64,000 nt of DNA, taken from QHXQ01 sp038322995 (GTDB taxonomy: Bacteria > Acidobacteriota > Blastocatellia > Pyrinomonadales > Pyrinomonadaceae). The translations under genes and the position numbers were made by a program. Numbering within the stretch: the stretch's first letter is position 1; every line of letters starts with the position of its first letter. Of the stretch, positions 46,419-57,655 are shown piece by piece. The stretch lies in contig JBBQGM010000012.1 in assembly GCA_038322995.1 (NCBI GenBank), forward strand, positions 1 through 64,000, given 5' to 3'. Below the pieces are notes generated by a model that saw only the letters and a list, made by a program, of their open reading frames with translations, ran no database searches and was not told where the DNA came from.

Positions 46419-47405
46419 TTACTTAATCGTATCGTCCGTTGCCGTATAGCCCTTGCGTGTGCGGACTTCAAGCCCCTTGCGGCTGCTATCGGCCAACTTA
46501 ACTTCGATCTGCCGCCGGCTGCCGTCGAACGGCCGCGTCGGTTTATACGTCAGCAGATACTGCGAGCGCAGTTCGCGCGCCACTTGCGTGAACGAGCGCT
46601 CAAGCGCGACCTGGTCGCCGGTGAAAAATGCTTTGCCGCCGGTCTCGGCGCACAAACGATCAAGTTCACGGTCGTTGGCGTTTTTCACCTGTCCGCCTTC
46701 GACGCCGGGCACAGTGCCGGAGAAACCCGCTTTGGTCGAGATGGCAAAGACGACCGTTTCGGTGCGCTGCGCCATCTCAATCGCATCCTTGAGTTGTGCG
46801 CGACTATTCGTGTCTACCCCATCGGTGATGACGACGAGGACGCGCCGCCCACTGATGCTGCGCATCTTCTCATCGCACATCAACCAGACGGCATCGTAGA
46901 GCGATGTTTTATCGCCCGGTTTTTTCACGCTGTCCACGGCCTTATCGAGCAGATCGAGTTTGTCGGTGAAGTCTTGCAAGAGATGCACATCATCGTCGAA
47001 CGTGGCGAAGGCGGCCTTGTCTTTGCGCAGGCGCACAACCGTGTAGATAAAATCTTTGGCCGCTTGCTGCTCAAAGCGTAGCTGCCCCACTGTCGAGGAA
47101 GACGTATCGATCAAGACCGCGACGTAGATCGGCAACGCCGCCTGCTCATCGAAGAAGCCTTCGATCTTTTGCGGCTGCTTGTCTTCCAGAATAATGAAGT
47201 CATTGAGCGTAAGCCCGGAGATCGGCTGCCGCTTATTGTCGAGCACAGTCACGGGTAGGCGCACAATGCGCACGTTGACGCGCTCGCTACCCTCGCCTTG
47301 CGGCAGCGGCGTCGGGGTCGGCTGCGCCCGTTTCTGCGCAAACACGCTCGCGCCAATGACACAAGCCAACAGGGTCAACGACAATGTACGGACTAGTATG
47401 CTCAT
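46419..47405 (-). CDS. secreted VWFA-related protein (acidobacterial type), second of a pair
   Basis: A 328-residue protein with a signal peptide ending near SVFAQ. It shares the layout of its neighbour: RLPVTVLDNKRQPISGL beta domain, metal-site DTSSST in VLIDTSSST, VITDGVDTNS, and the RELRSQYLLTYKPT tail block. The two genes are adjacent and in the same direction, so they probably arose by duplication and are co-expressed. They differ enough that they may bind different partners. Role unknown; likely periplasmic or surface protein binding. Confidence 0.87.
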   Translation of the reverse strand: MSILVRTLSLTLLACVIGASVFAQKRAQPTPTPLPQGEGSERVNVRIVRLPVTVLDNKRQPISGLTLNDFIILEDKQPQKIEGFFDEQAALPIYVAVLIDTSSSTVGQLRFEQQAAKDFIYTVVRLRKDKAAFATFDDDVHLLQDFTDKLDLLDKAVDSVKKPGDKTSLYDAVWLMCDEKMRSISGRRVLVVITDGVDTNSRAQLKDAIEMAQRTETVVFAISTKAGFSGTVPGVEGGQVKNANDRELDRLCAETGGKAFFTGDQVALERSFTQVARELRSQYLLTYKPTRPFDGSRRQIEVKLADSSRKGLEVRTRKGYTATDDTIK

Positions 47406-47578
47406 AAATTCAGACGAAAGTGACAGCGGGTAACAGCTTGCAATCTACTAGCTTCCGACGACGTGTGTTCGATGCCGTAGGCGTAAGCTCTCGTTGCCTT
47501 TGCGGACACGGTTTGCGTGCTGCGCCAGTATAGCAATTGCGGAGGTGAAAGGAATAACAACAGAGGCCGGGCTTAGCT

Positions 47579-48565
47579 TTATACCTGGGCCAACGTGTCG
47601 AGCAAGTGCGTCAACTCCGCGGGCAGCGGCGCGGTGAAGGACAAGGCTTCGTCCGTTTGCGGATGGCGAAAGCCGAGCCGTTCGGCGTGCAGGAACTGCC
47701 GGCCCATAACCTTGATGGCGGCGCGCAGTTTCGGCTCAGGCACGTTGCCGTTGCGCCCGCCGTCGTACACCTTATCGCCGACCACGGGATGCTTCAGCCA
47801 CGCCAGATGCACTCTAATCTGATGCGTGCGCCCGGTCTTGATCTGCACGTCGAGCAGCGTGACCCGTGCGTAGCGTTGGCGCACGCGATAGAGCGACAAG
47901 GCGGGACGGCCCGCGCGCACCACGCCCATGCGCGTGCGATGGCGCGGGTCGCGCGCCAATGGCTGATCGATCCGCCCGCGCTCTTCGCGCAATAGTCCAT
48001 GCACCAGCGCGACGTAAGACTTGAAGACTTCGCGCGCCCGAAACTGATCCGCCAGATGCTCGTGCGCCGCCTCTGTCTTGGCGACGACCATCAGCCCCGA
48101 CGTGTCACGGTCGAGCCGATGCACGATGCCCGGGCGCAACGCGCCGCCGCGCACAGAGAGTTGTTGCAAATGAAACGCGAGCGCGTTGGCCAGTGTGCCG
48201 TTGGGCGCGCCCGCGGCCGGATGCACGACCATGCCCGCCGGTTTATTGACGACCACGAGCGCGTCGTCTTCGTAAACGATGTCGAGCGGAATATCTTCCG
48301 GTTGAAATTCATTGACCGGCGGCGCGGGTGTCTCAAGCTCGATAGTCTCGCCCGCATGCAGCTTATACGAAGGCTTGACGACGAGGCCCGCGACCAGCAC
48401 ATCGCCGTCCTCGATCACATGCTTGAGACGTGTGCGGCTGACCGTGCTGAGATGCGCGGCAAGGTAAGCGTCGAGGCGCGTGCCCGCGTCTTCGAGCGCA
48501 ACCGTGAAGCTGAGCGGCGGCGCTTCCGGCTCAACGTCGAATGCTGCATCGGTTTGCTCGCTCAT
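47579..48565 (-). CDS. rluD: RluD-type 23S rRNA pseudouridine synthase
   Basis: A 328-residue enzyme with an S4 RNA-binding domain (about 28-75) and the RluA-family catalytic core. The active-site motif HRLDRDTSG (149-157) holds catalytic Asp152; VVNKPAGMVVHP and GRTHQIRVHLAWLKHPVVGD are also seen. RluD converts uridines of helix 69 in 23S rRNA, though RluC-like specificity cannot be ruled out. The ATG (48565) overlaps the lgt stop as ATGA, which fixes this start and implies translational coupling. The longer upstream frame is ignored. Confidence 0.88.
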   Translation of the reverse strand: MSEQTDAAFDVEPEAPPLSFTVALEDAGTRLDAYLAAHLSTVSRTRLKHVIEDGDVLVAGLVVKPSYKLHAGETIELETPAPPVNEFQPEDIPLDIVYEDDALVVVNKPAGMVVHPAAGAPNGTLANALAFHLQQLSVRGGALRPGIVHRLDRDTSGLMVVAKTEAAHEHLADQFRAREVFKSYVALVHGLLREERGRIDQPLARDPRHRTRMGVVRAGRPALSLYRVRQRYARVTLLDVQIKTGRTHQIRVHLAWLKHPVVGDKVYDGGRNGNVPEPKLRAAIKVMGRQFLHAERLGFRHPQTDEALSFTAPLPAELTHLLDTLAQV

Positions 48566-49404
48566 GCGCGAGCCGCGCGCGGCGCGGGCGTGGCTTGTTC
48601 GTTGGTGTCGGCGGCGGCGTGCGTCGCCCGTCGCCAACGCACGATGAGCAGGACGAGGCTGGCCACGCCGATAGCGAGCGCGATCATCTGCGACGTTGAC
48701 AGCCCGATGTGCGTCGTCAGCCCGAAGATGTCGCCGCGCGGGTCGTCGCGGAAAAACTCGATGGTGAAACGCATCACGGCGTAGAGGACGGCGTAGGTGA
48801 GTATGACCTGCCCGCGAAAGCGTCTGTGCCGGTGCAGCCAGAGCAGCGCGAGGAAGAAGATGAACGTGGCGAACGATTCATAAAGCTGCGTCGGGTGCAG
48901 ATGGACGCCCAAAGGTACGCCCGTGATCTCGTGCGCGCGTTCGGTGAACGCGACGCCCCACGGCAAGTTGGTCGGCTTGCCCCAACAGCAACCGGCGGCG
49001 AAGCAACCCTGTCGCCCGATGGCATTGCCGAGCGCAATCGCGGGCGCGCAAGCATCCGCCGTCTGCCACCAAGGCAACTTGTAGCGCCGCACCAGCACAT
49101 AAGCCGTCGCCACCGCCGCGATGAAACCGCCATAGAAGACGCCGCCTGAGCGCAGAAAATCAAGCGACAACAAATTCAACGGATGCGCGCGATACTCCGG
49201 CTCAACCAACAGCAGCATCACCTTCGACCCGACAATCGCCGCCAGCAGCAGCCACAACCCAAGATCGTAAATGCGCTCGCGCGGCAACCCGTCCCGCGCG
49301 CCCAGACGCGCCGCCACCACCAACGCCAACAGAAACGCCGTCGCCAACAGCACGCCGTAAGTGTTGAGGGGAAAACTACCGATGCGGAAAAGTTCTGGAT
49401 ACAT
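48562..49404 (-). CDS. lgt: prolipoprotein diacylglyceryl transferase
   Basis: A 280-residue membrane enzyme with about seven hydrophobic helices. Family motifs: GRQGCF near 130 (signature GRxGCF region with its Arg), HPTQLYES around 170, and FFRDDPRG around 220, where relatives have an essential Arg. Lgt moves a diacylglyceryl group from phosphatidylglycerol to the lipobox Cys of prolipoproteins at the inner membrane, the step before LspA cleavage. lspA lies two genes upstream on the same strand. The short gap between them is filled by the GIY-YIG gene. Confidence 0.94.
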   Translation of the reverse strand: MYPELFRIGSFPLNTYGVLLATAFLLALVVAARLGARDGLPRERIYDLGLWLLLAAIVGSKVMLLLVEPEYRAHPLNLLSLDFLRSGGVFYGGFIAAVATAYVLVRRYKLPWWQTADACAPAIALGNAIGRQGCFAAGCCWGKPTNLPWGVAFTERAHEITGVPLGVHLHPTQLYESFATFIFFLALLWLHRHRRFRGQVILTYAVLYAVMRFTIEFFRDDPRGDIFGLTTHIGLSTSQMIALAIGVASLVLLIVRWRRATHAAADTNEQATPAPRAARA

Positions 49405-49475
49405 CTTGTCAGGTTAGGTGTCAGTCAATAAAAGTTCGTTGTCTTTAAGCAACTTCACATGGGAATTGTAGTTAA

Positions 49476-50318
49476 CTACCGATTCAGGCCCATTTCTCGA
49501 CTTCGCAATTTCAACTTCCACAGCTCTTCCATTTTTATGATGTCTTTCTGTGTCGCGGCAGTTCCCACGACTTCTAAGACTGATACTTGATAGTCACTGG
49601 CATCCCGGCTCTTGAGGGCAACGTTACCACCGTGTCCCGTTTGGGCATATTCTTGCCAACGACTCCAGAAACCACCATCGCCAGTGGCAGAGCCAACATA
49701 CTGCTCTTTTGTTTTGGGGCATGTAAGCAAATAGATTCCTTTAGAAGATTGGAGGGCAGTTATCCAATCTTTTGGAAGTTTGCCCATCCTTGAAAGCGGC
49801 TCAATGAAATTAAGGAATCCGGGGAACTCAGGTTCCTTGAACTCGGTGCGTAATTCTATAATGCGCTTATTCTGATTATCGGCACGTTGAATCCTTGCTA
49901 TATATCCTAATCCCCAATCTATAACCAGCTTGCCAATCAGGTCATCAAGTCTCGGCTCTAATGCAAGATCGTAAACATGGCAACTGCCCGCCTCGTCCTC
50001 ACCATCCATCTGAGGTTTTGGGATATCCTGTTCTAATAACCTCTTGTTCATTACGTGATAGATTCCAACAAATAACGTCTCATCACTAGGCGTACCTACA
50101 AAAGATGCCCAGTATGATGCTCTCAGCTTACTCTCGTCTTTTACGCTTTGAGTTGCTTGATATAGATCAAACTGCTGACGATTATCGCGCCATAATTCAT
50201 AAGGGGTGCGTCCTTTCGCAGCGCGATTATCCTTGTGCCGGAGAAGACGAATATCACTCACATTGAAATCAGCCGCCTGCAAAATCGTATTGAGCATTAT
50301 AGGCATACGCTTCTTCAT
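49476..50318 (-). CDS. GIY-YIG nuclease-domain protein, AT-rich, likely acquired
   Basis: About 280 residues. The C-terminal part has a GIY-YIG-type core: KGIYLLTC, then EQYVGSATG (the YIG-equivalent), and a downstream Arg/His/Asn region (FWSRWQEYAQTGHGGN) with Glu in MEELWKLKL. The N-terminal part (RLLRHKDNRA, KGRTPYELWRD) resembles a recurring family of stand-alone GIY-YIG proteins. DNA here is clearly AT-richer, with different codon use from its neighbours. It splits lspA from lgt, so transfer into the operon is likely. The start is uncertain: TTG 50354, ATG 50318 and ATG 50306 are all possible. Confidence 0.75.
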   Translation of the reverse strand: MKKRMPIMLNTILQAADFNVSDIRLLRHKDNRAAKGRTPYELWRDNRQQFDLYQATQSVKDESKLRASYWASFVGTPSDETLFVGIYHVMNKRLLEQDIPKPQMDGEDEAGSCHVYDLALEPRLDDLIGKLVIDWGLGYIARIQRADNQNKRIIELRTEFKEPEFPGFLNFIEPLSRMGKLPKDWITALQSSKGIYLLTCPKTKEQYVGSATGDGGFWSRWQEYAQTGHGGNVALKSRDASDYQVSVLEVVGTAATQKDIIKMEELWKLKLRSREMGLNR

Positions 50319-50356
50319 TCGCGAGAATGCAAAATCAGTAAGCCGCACATCCAAAC

Positions 50357-50878
50357 TTACTGACTACTGACCAATGCCTTTTGTCGCGCACGTCTGCCCT
50401 CCATAAACAGATCGAGCGCGAGGAGGAATGCGCCGGTGCAGATGGCGGCGTCGGCGATGTTGAAGGTCGGCCAGTAATGATTGCCGGCGTGCAGCAGGAT
50501 GAAGTCTATGACGTGGCCGAGGCGGATGCGATCCACGAGGTTGCCGGTGATGCCGGCGAGCAGCAGGGCGCACGCGCCTAGCACGCGGTCGTCGGCGCGC
50601 GCGGTGCGGAAGAAGTAGACCAGCACGGCGACGACGGCGGCGCAGGCGAGCGCGGCGAGCATCCAGCGCGTGAAGTTGCCGCCCTGTTGCAACTGCGAGA
50701 AGGCGATGCCCGTGTTCTCCGCGTAGCTGAAGTCGAGCGCGCCGGGAATGACCGTCACGTCGCGCCCATGCCGTAGCGCACGCACCGCCCACGCCTTCGA
50801 CATCTGATCCGTCAGGAAGAGGCCACCCGCCGCGAGCAAGTAGCCCGCGCGCCAACCCAGACCGCGCGCCGTCCTCAT
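50357..50878 (-). CDS. lspA: lipoprotein signal peptidase (signal peptidase II)
   Basis: A 173-residue inner-membrane aspartic protease with four hydrophobic helices. Conserved blocks are LTDQMSKAW (D24), YAENTGIAFS, GNLVDRIRLGHVIDF with catalytic Asp116, and FNIADAAI with catalytic Asp143. It cuts the signal peptide of diacylglyceryl-prolipoproteins made by Lgt. ATG 50878 lies five bases past the ileS stop, and the open frame upstream is inside ileS, so this start is chosen. The ileS-lspA order is widespread in bacteria. Confidence 0.94.
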   Translation of the reverse strand: MRTARGLGWRAGYLLAAGGLFLTDQMSKAWAVRALRHGRDVTVIPGALDFSYAENTGIAFSQLQQGGNFTRWMLAALACAAVVAVLVYFFRTARADDRVLGACALLLAGITGNLVDRIRLGHVIDFILLHAGNHYWPTFNIADAAICTGAFLLALDLFMEGRRARQKALVSSQ

Positions 50879-50883
50879 CCCTG

Positions 50884-53901
<3,018 letters not shown>

Positions 53902-53950
53902 AATGGTTCGACTCTAAAACAGAGAGCTTAATTTTCTGCGGCCTGAAACT

Positions 53951-53986
53951 CAAAGTCCCAAGTCCAAAGCCGGACTTGGGACTTTG
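53951..53986. repeat. heptamer-phased hairpin upstream of ileS
   Basis: CAAAGTCCCAAGTCC (53951-53965) pairs perfectly with GGACTTGGGACTTTG (53972-53986), loop AAAGCC. The arm contains AAGTCCC followed in phase by AAGTCCA. It starts 20 bases beyond the end of the DUF948-like gene on the minus strand and probably terminates that transcript. Confidence 0.75.
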
Positions 53987-54006
53987 GGCATGCGCGGCTC
54001 GGTTGT

Positions 54007-54558
54007 TCAACCGATGAACAACTCTTCTTCGCTGTATGTTTGATCAATCTCTTTCGGACGTGGTGCGGTCAATACTTCCAAGCCCCGCCGCACGCCCGCC
54101 ATAATCGCGGACAACTCGCGCGCCGGCTCGATCAGTTTCGTGTGGATGAAATAGGTCGTGGCGGAGAATTGGCGTTGCGCCTTATCAATCGAGCGGCTGA
54201 CGCTCACGATCTTGTCGCGCGCTGTCGTCGCCGAGTAGCCGACAAGCTGCTTCAACTCATGCACTTCTTCTTTGATGAGCGCGGCCGACTCGGAGAAGTG
54301 CTGCGTCGCGGTCGAGAGATGATCCGAGATCGTCGTCACCTGCTCGGCCACTTCGCGCCCCTCGGACGCGATCTGATTGACCCGCGCGCTCAAGGCCGTT
54401 ACCTGATCAAGCAATGGCTCGGCGCGTCGTTCCAGATTGTTCACCGTGCGCGCGACGCGCGCGACGACCACCGCGATGGCGATCATCGCCACCGCAACGA
54501 TAACGAACGCGGCCGCCACGATCACCAGCACCCAAAAGGCCGGATCGCGCGTGCTCAT
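54007..54558 (-). CDS. DUF948-like membrane-anchored coiled-coil protein
   Basis: A 183-residue protein with one N-terminal membrane helix (about 8-32, mostly Val/Ile/Ala) and a long amphipathic helix that looks like the HAMP/MCP-style coiled coil of DUF948 proteins (LDQVTALSARVNQIASEGREV). The C-terminus (YFIHTKLIEPARELSAIMAGVRRGLE) is also conserved in this group. Such proteins often sit beside YtxH-type genes, as here, and are tied to envelope or general stress functions. ATG 54579 is an alternative start, but it abuts the heptamer repeat. Confidence 0.72.
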   Translation of the reverse strand: MSTRDPAFWVLVIVAAAFVIVAVAMIAIAVVVARVARTVNNLERRAEPLLDQVTALSARVNQIASEGREVAEQVTTISDHLSTATQHFSESAALIKEEVHELKQLVGYSATTARDKIVSVSRSIDKAQRQFSATTYFIHTKLIEPARELSAIMAGVRRGLEVLTAPRPKEIDQTYSEEELFIG

Positions 54559-54580
54559 TTGTAACGCCAATAGGTGCATT

Positions 54581-54676
54581 GCGGATTGCGGATTGCGGAT
54601 TGCGGATTGCGGATTAACAGATTGAAGCGGCGCTCATCGCGCTGTGTTTTCAATCCACAATCCGAATTCCGCAATC
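54581..54676. repeat. heptamer array GCGGATT x5 with inverted partner
   Basis: Five perfect tandem copies of GCGGATT fill 54581-54615. The partner arm 54651-54676 reads CAATCCA, CAATCCG, AATTCCG, CAATC, again in steps of seven, and pairs with the array around a 35-base loop. It occupies nearly the whole gap between the YtxH-like stop codon and the DUF948-like gene. Confidence 0.85.
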
Positions 54677-54677
54677 G

Positions 54678-55118
54678 TCAAGATTTGCTCGCGTCCTTAA
54701 TCTCTTCGTAGTAGGTCGGCGCTTGTTCGAGCATGCCCGACGTTTCGGTGCGTCGTTTCTCATCAGCGTAGGCGCGTTTGCCTGCGTCGATGGCGGTCTG
54801 GAAAATTTCGCCGCGCCGCGCCGCCGCCTCGCGCGCCGTGTTGGCCAACTCGCCCGCGCGATCCGCAGCGGTGTTGTAGAACTCGGTCGCGCGCTCGCGC
54901 CCGACTTCGTAATACTCGCCGGCTTTATCGCGCGCTGTGTCCACGCCCACACGCGTCGCGTCGGCGATGTCCGAGCGCAACTCGCGACCCGACTTCGGCG
55001 CGAACAGCAGCGCCGCGGCCGCGCCGAGCAAGCCGCCAAGCAGCAGATAGCCCACGCGCCCGCCGCCCGTGCCCCTGTCATCACGCCGCGCCAGCGGCAT
55101 CGGTCTGTTCTGCGTCAT
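54678..55118 (-). CDS. YtxH-like small envelope protein
   Basis: A 146-residue protein. GAGAGG is suitably placed before ATG 55118. A short glycine-rich hydrophobic segment (about 20-42, GYLLLGGLLGAAAALLFAPKSG) is the YtxH hallmark, where the APKSGxELR ending is typical. A long polar Ala/Arg/Glu helix follows, with repeated ATxFYNTAADRAGE-like turns that resemble late-embryogenesis or apolipophorin-like helices. YtxH proteins are small membrane-bound stress-linked proteins. It lies upstream of the DUF948-like gene on the same strand. Confidence 0.78.
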   Translation of the reverse strand: MTQNRPMPLARRDDRGTGGGRVGYLLLGGLLGAAAALLFAPKSGRELRSDIADATRVGVDTARDKAGEYYEVGRERATEFYNTAADRAGELANTAREAAARRGEIFQTAIDAGKRAYADEKRRTETSGMLEQAPTYYEEIKDASKS

Positions 55119-55238
55119 TTGAGACCTCTCTTCCGCGACCTTGAGGTTACTCGACTCTGGTTGATCAGTGGTTAAAAACCCACGCCTGTAACTCGTCTGG
55201 CACTATAACAAAAGCGCGTGAAGCGACGCAAGAAACTT

Positions 55239-55313
55239 AAAAACAGTGCCGAGTGACAAATGACAAGCAAAGACAAAGTTTTAACTTGTCACTCGTCACT
55301 CGGCACTGTTTTT
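55239..55313 (-). terminator. heptamer-phased Rho-independent terminator overlapping a gene end
   Basis: The 29-base arms (55239-55267 and 55285-55313) pair with two mismatches around a 17-base loop. The right arm contains GTCACTC, GTCACTC, GGCACTG in phase. On the minus strand the stem is followed by a run of U. The right arm includes the last codons and stop of the sigma-54 activator gene, so the palindrome was formed from, or fused to, coding sequence. Confidence 0.85.
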
Positions 55314-57425
55314 ATAGTCGAGCAGCTTGCGGTAGAGCGTCTTGCGACCGATACCGAGGGCGCGGGCGGCGCGCGTCTTGTCGTTGCCGGTGTAGACGAG
55401 CGTGGCTTCGATGGCGCGGCGCTCGATCTCCGCGAGCGGGGCGGGCAAATCGAACTCAAGTTTGATGGCGCGGTCTACACCGTGGGCGGCGCGTGTGCGC
55501 GCGGAAGGGCGCGGGTTGTGGGCGCGTTCCGCGAGCGCAGCGCGGCTGATCGCTTCGGGCAAATCTTCTAACTCGATCTGTCGGCCCGACGCGATGATGA
55601 TCGCGCGCTCGATGGCATTCTCCAATTCGCGCACGTTACCCGGCCACTCGTAGCCCACGAGCGCCGCCAGCGCTTCCTGCGAGATGCCGGAGACGAAGCG
55701 GCCGGTCTTCTGTTTGTAGTGCTCAAGAAAATGTATGACGAGCGGATGAATGTCCGCGCGCCGCTCGCGCAACGGCGGCAGCGTGATGGGAAAGACCGAG
55801 AGGCGGTAGAACAGATCGCGGCGAAAACTCCCTTGCTCGACTGCGCGCTCAAGATCGACGTTCGACGCGGCGATGACGCGCACGTCCACCTTTAACACTT
55901 CGTTCCCGCCCACGCGCGTGAACTCGCCGTCCTGCAACACGCGTAGCAGACGCACCTGCGCCGACAGACTCATCTCGCCAATCTCATCAAGAAAGAGCGT
56001 GCCGCCGTCCGCCTCTTCAAACTTACCGCGCCGCCGCGCCCGCGCGTCCGTGAACGCGCCGCGCTCGTGCCCGAACAACTCGGATTCGAGCAGCGTCTCA
56101 GGGATCGCGCCGCAGTTGAGTTTGATGTATGTGCGCTCGCGGCGCTGCGAGTTGTAGTGGATCAGGTTGGCGAGCAACTCTTTGCCCGTGCCCGACTCGC
56201 CCTGAATCAGCACCGACGTTTGCGTGTCAGCGACGTTCAAGGCCAACTCGATGGCGCGCCGGATGACGAGCGTCTGCCCGATGATGCGATCCTCCGCGTG
56301 CCGCTCGTGCAAGACGGAGCGCAGGCGCATCACTTCGGCGGAAAGTTGATCGCGCTCAAGGGCCGTGCCGATCTGATCGGCGATGCCTTCGACGAGCGCG
56401 GTGTCGTGTTCGTCGAAGCCCGCGCGCTCTTCGCTCCACACAAGCCCGAGCAGACCGAAGGTCTGGTCGCCACCGATACGCACGGGCGCGACGAGCGCGG
56501 CGTGGCCGCCGAGTATCTCGTTGAACATGCCGCGCAGCGGCTGCGGCAGATCAGCGTCGAGCAGCCTGAGCGTCTTTGGCTCTTTGAAGAGATCGATCAC
56601 GGCCGGAAACTCGGCGATATTGATCGACTGCCCGTGCGTCTCGATCAGCCCGCGCACGCCTGCGGTCGGAGCGCGCGGCGCGGACTTGAAGGCGGCGAGA
56701 TTGATCGCGTGCCCCGTCGGGTCGAGTACGCCGAGCGCGCAATAGTCTGCGCCGACGAGCGCGAGCGCGCGTTCCAACACGAATGACGTAACATCATTGA
56801 AATCTGAGCGCGCGTTCAAGGCGTTGGCGATGTCGAGCAATGCTTCGGTGCGGTGTCCCTCCCGCTGCTGGTTCGTGTAGAGGCGCGCGTACTGATAGCC
56901 GACCGCGATCTGCCGCGCGATGGATTGCAGGAACGAGACCTCTTCGTCGAGCCATTTGCGCGGGGCGCGCGTCGTGTGCAAGCCCAACAAACCGAGCACG
57001 TCGCCGCTTAAGACAACCGGCACGATCAGCAGCGAGCGCGTGTTGAGGCTTGCGGGCAGCAGATGGATTTTCGGATCAAGGTTAGGCGCGGAAGTGTCGT
57101 CTATGCGCACGGGGCGCGTGAGGTCGAAGCGCCCGACGAGTTGGCGTAAGTCAATGGGAATAGTCGTGCCGAGACTCGAAGGCACATCGTCGTCCACGCG
57201 CCACTCGTGGCTGATGCGCAGTTCGCCGCCCTGCGCGAGTTGGATCACGTCGCAGCGATCCACGTCCATCATCCGGCCCAGTTCGCTGACGATGGCTTGC
57301 AGAAACTTGTCGAGGTCAATCTCGGATTGGAGCGTCGGCGCGAGCCGGTTGATGATCGCTTCGCGCGCTTCGTACATCCGGCTCTTGCGTTCGAGCGAGA
57401 GAGCTTGCGCGCTCGGGTTGGACAT
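55296..57425 (-). CDS. GAF-domain sigma-54-type transcription activator
   Basis: About 709 residues: two GAF domains (about 30-175 and 195-345), an AAA+ domain with GESGTGKE, DEIGEM and LRERRADIHP, and a C-terminal Fis helix (DKTRAARALGIGRKTLYRKL). There is no receiver domain, so control comes from ligand or redox sensing by the GAF domains, as in FhlA or NorR. The sigma-54 contact loop reads GAFTDA in place of GAFTGA (Asp codon at 56046-56048). ATG 57425 has no ribosome site; TTG 57440 follows AAGGAG and may be the true start. Target genes are unknown. Confidence 0.88.
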   Translation of the reverse strand: MSNPSAQALSLERKSRMYEAREAIINRLAPTLQSEIDLDKFLQAIVSELGRMMDVDRCDVIQLAQGGELRISHEWRVDDDVPSSLGTTIPIDLRQLVGRFDLTRPVRIDDTSAPNLDPKIHLLPASLNTRSLLIVPVVLSGDVLGLLGLHTTRAPRKWLDEEVSFLQSIARQIAVGYQYARLYTNQQREGHRTEALLDIANALNARSDFNDVTSFVLERALALVGADYCALGVLDPTGHAINLAAFKSAPRAPTAGVRGLIETHGQSINIAEFPAVIDLFKEPKTLRLLDADLPQPLRGMFNEILGGHAALVAPVRIGGDQTFGLLGLVWSEERAGFDEHDTALVEGIADQIGTALERDQLSAEVMRLRSVLHERHAEDRIIGQTLVIRRAIELALNVADTQTSVLIQGESGTGKELLANLIHYNSQRRERTYIKLNCGAIPETLLESELFGHERGAFTDARARRRGKFEEADGGTLFLDEIGEMSLSAQVRLLRVLQDGEFTRVGGNEVLKVDVRVIAASNVDLERAVEQGSFRRDLFYRLSVFPITLPPLRERRADIHPLVIHFLEHYKQKTGRFVSGISQEALAALVGYEWPGNVRELENAIERAIIIASGRQIELEDLPEAISRAALAERAHNPRPSARTRAAHGVDRAIKLEFDLPAPLAEIERRAIEATLVYTGNDKTRAARALGIGRKTLYRKLLDYKNSAE

Positions 57426-57594
57426 GGGCTGCACAGACAAATTGGTGACACCGCTCCTTAACGTAGTTGTGCGCGCGTGAGAGAGTGCGGGCTTCGATTG
57501 ATCCAGCCTGACCGCGCGGCCTGCGAGAGGGCTTTGTATTAGGGGACGATGATAACGAAGCGCGCGGGCCGGCCGCAAGGCTAGGAGAAAAGAA

Positions 57595-57635
57595 GCGCGG
57601 CGCATTGAAAGATAATTACTTTCAATGCGCCGCGC
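57595..57635. terminator. perfect 17-bp hairpin
   Basis: GCGCGGCGCATTGAAAG (57595-57611) pairs perfectly with CTTTCAATGCGCCGCGC (57619-57635), loop ATAATTA. It begins 20 bases past the lytic transglycosylase stop on the minus strand and probably ends that transcript; no long U-tract follows. Confidence 0.75.
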
Positions 57636-57655
57636 GTTAACACGTGTCCATTGCT

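Noticed and set aside
45957..47081. Plus-strand frame of 374 codons opposite the VWFA pair
   Set aside because: It spans the gap between two real genes and has no family signal.
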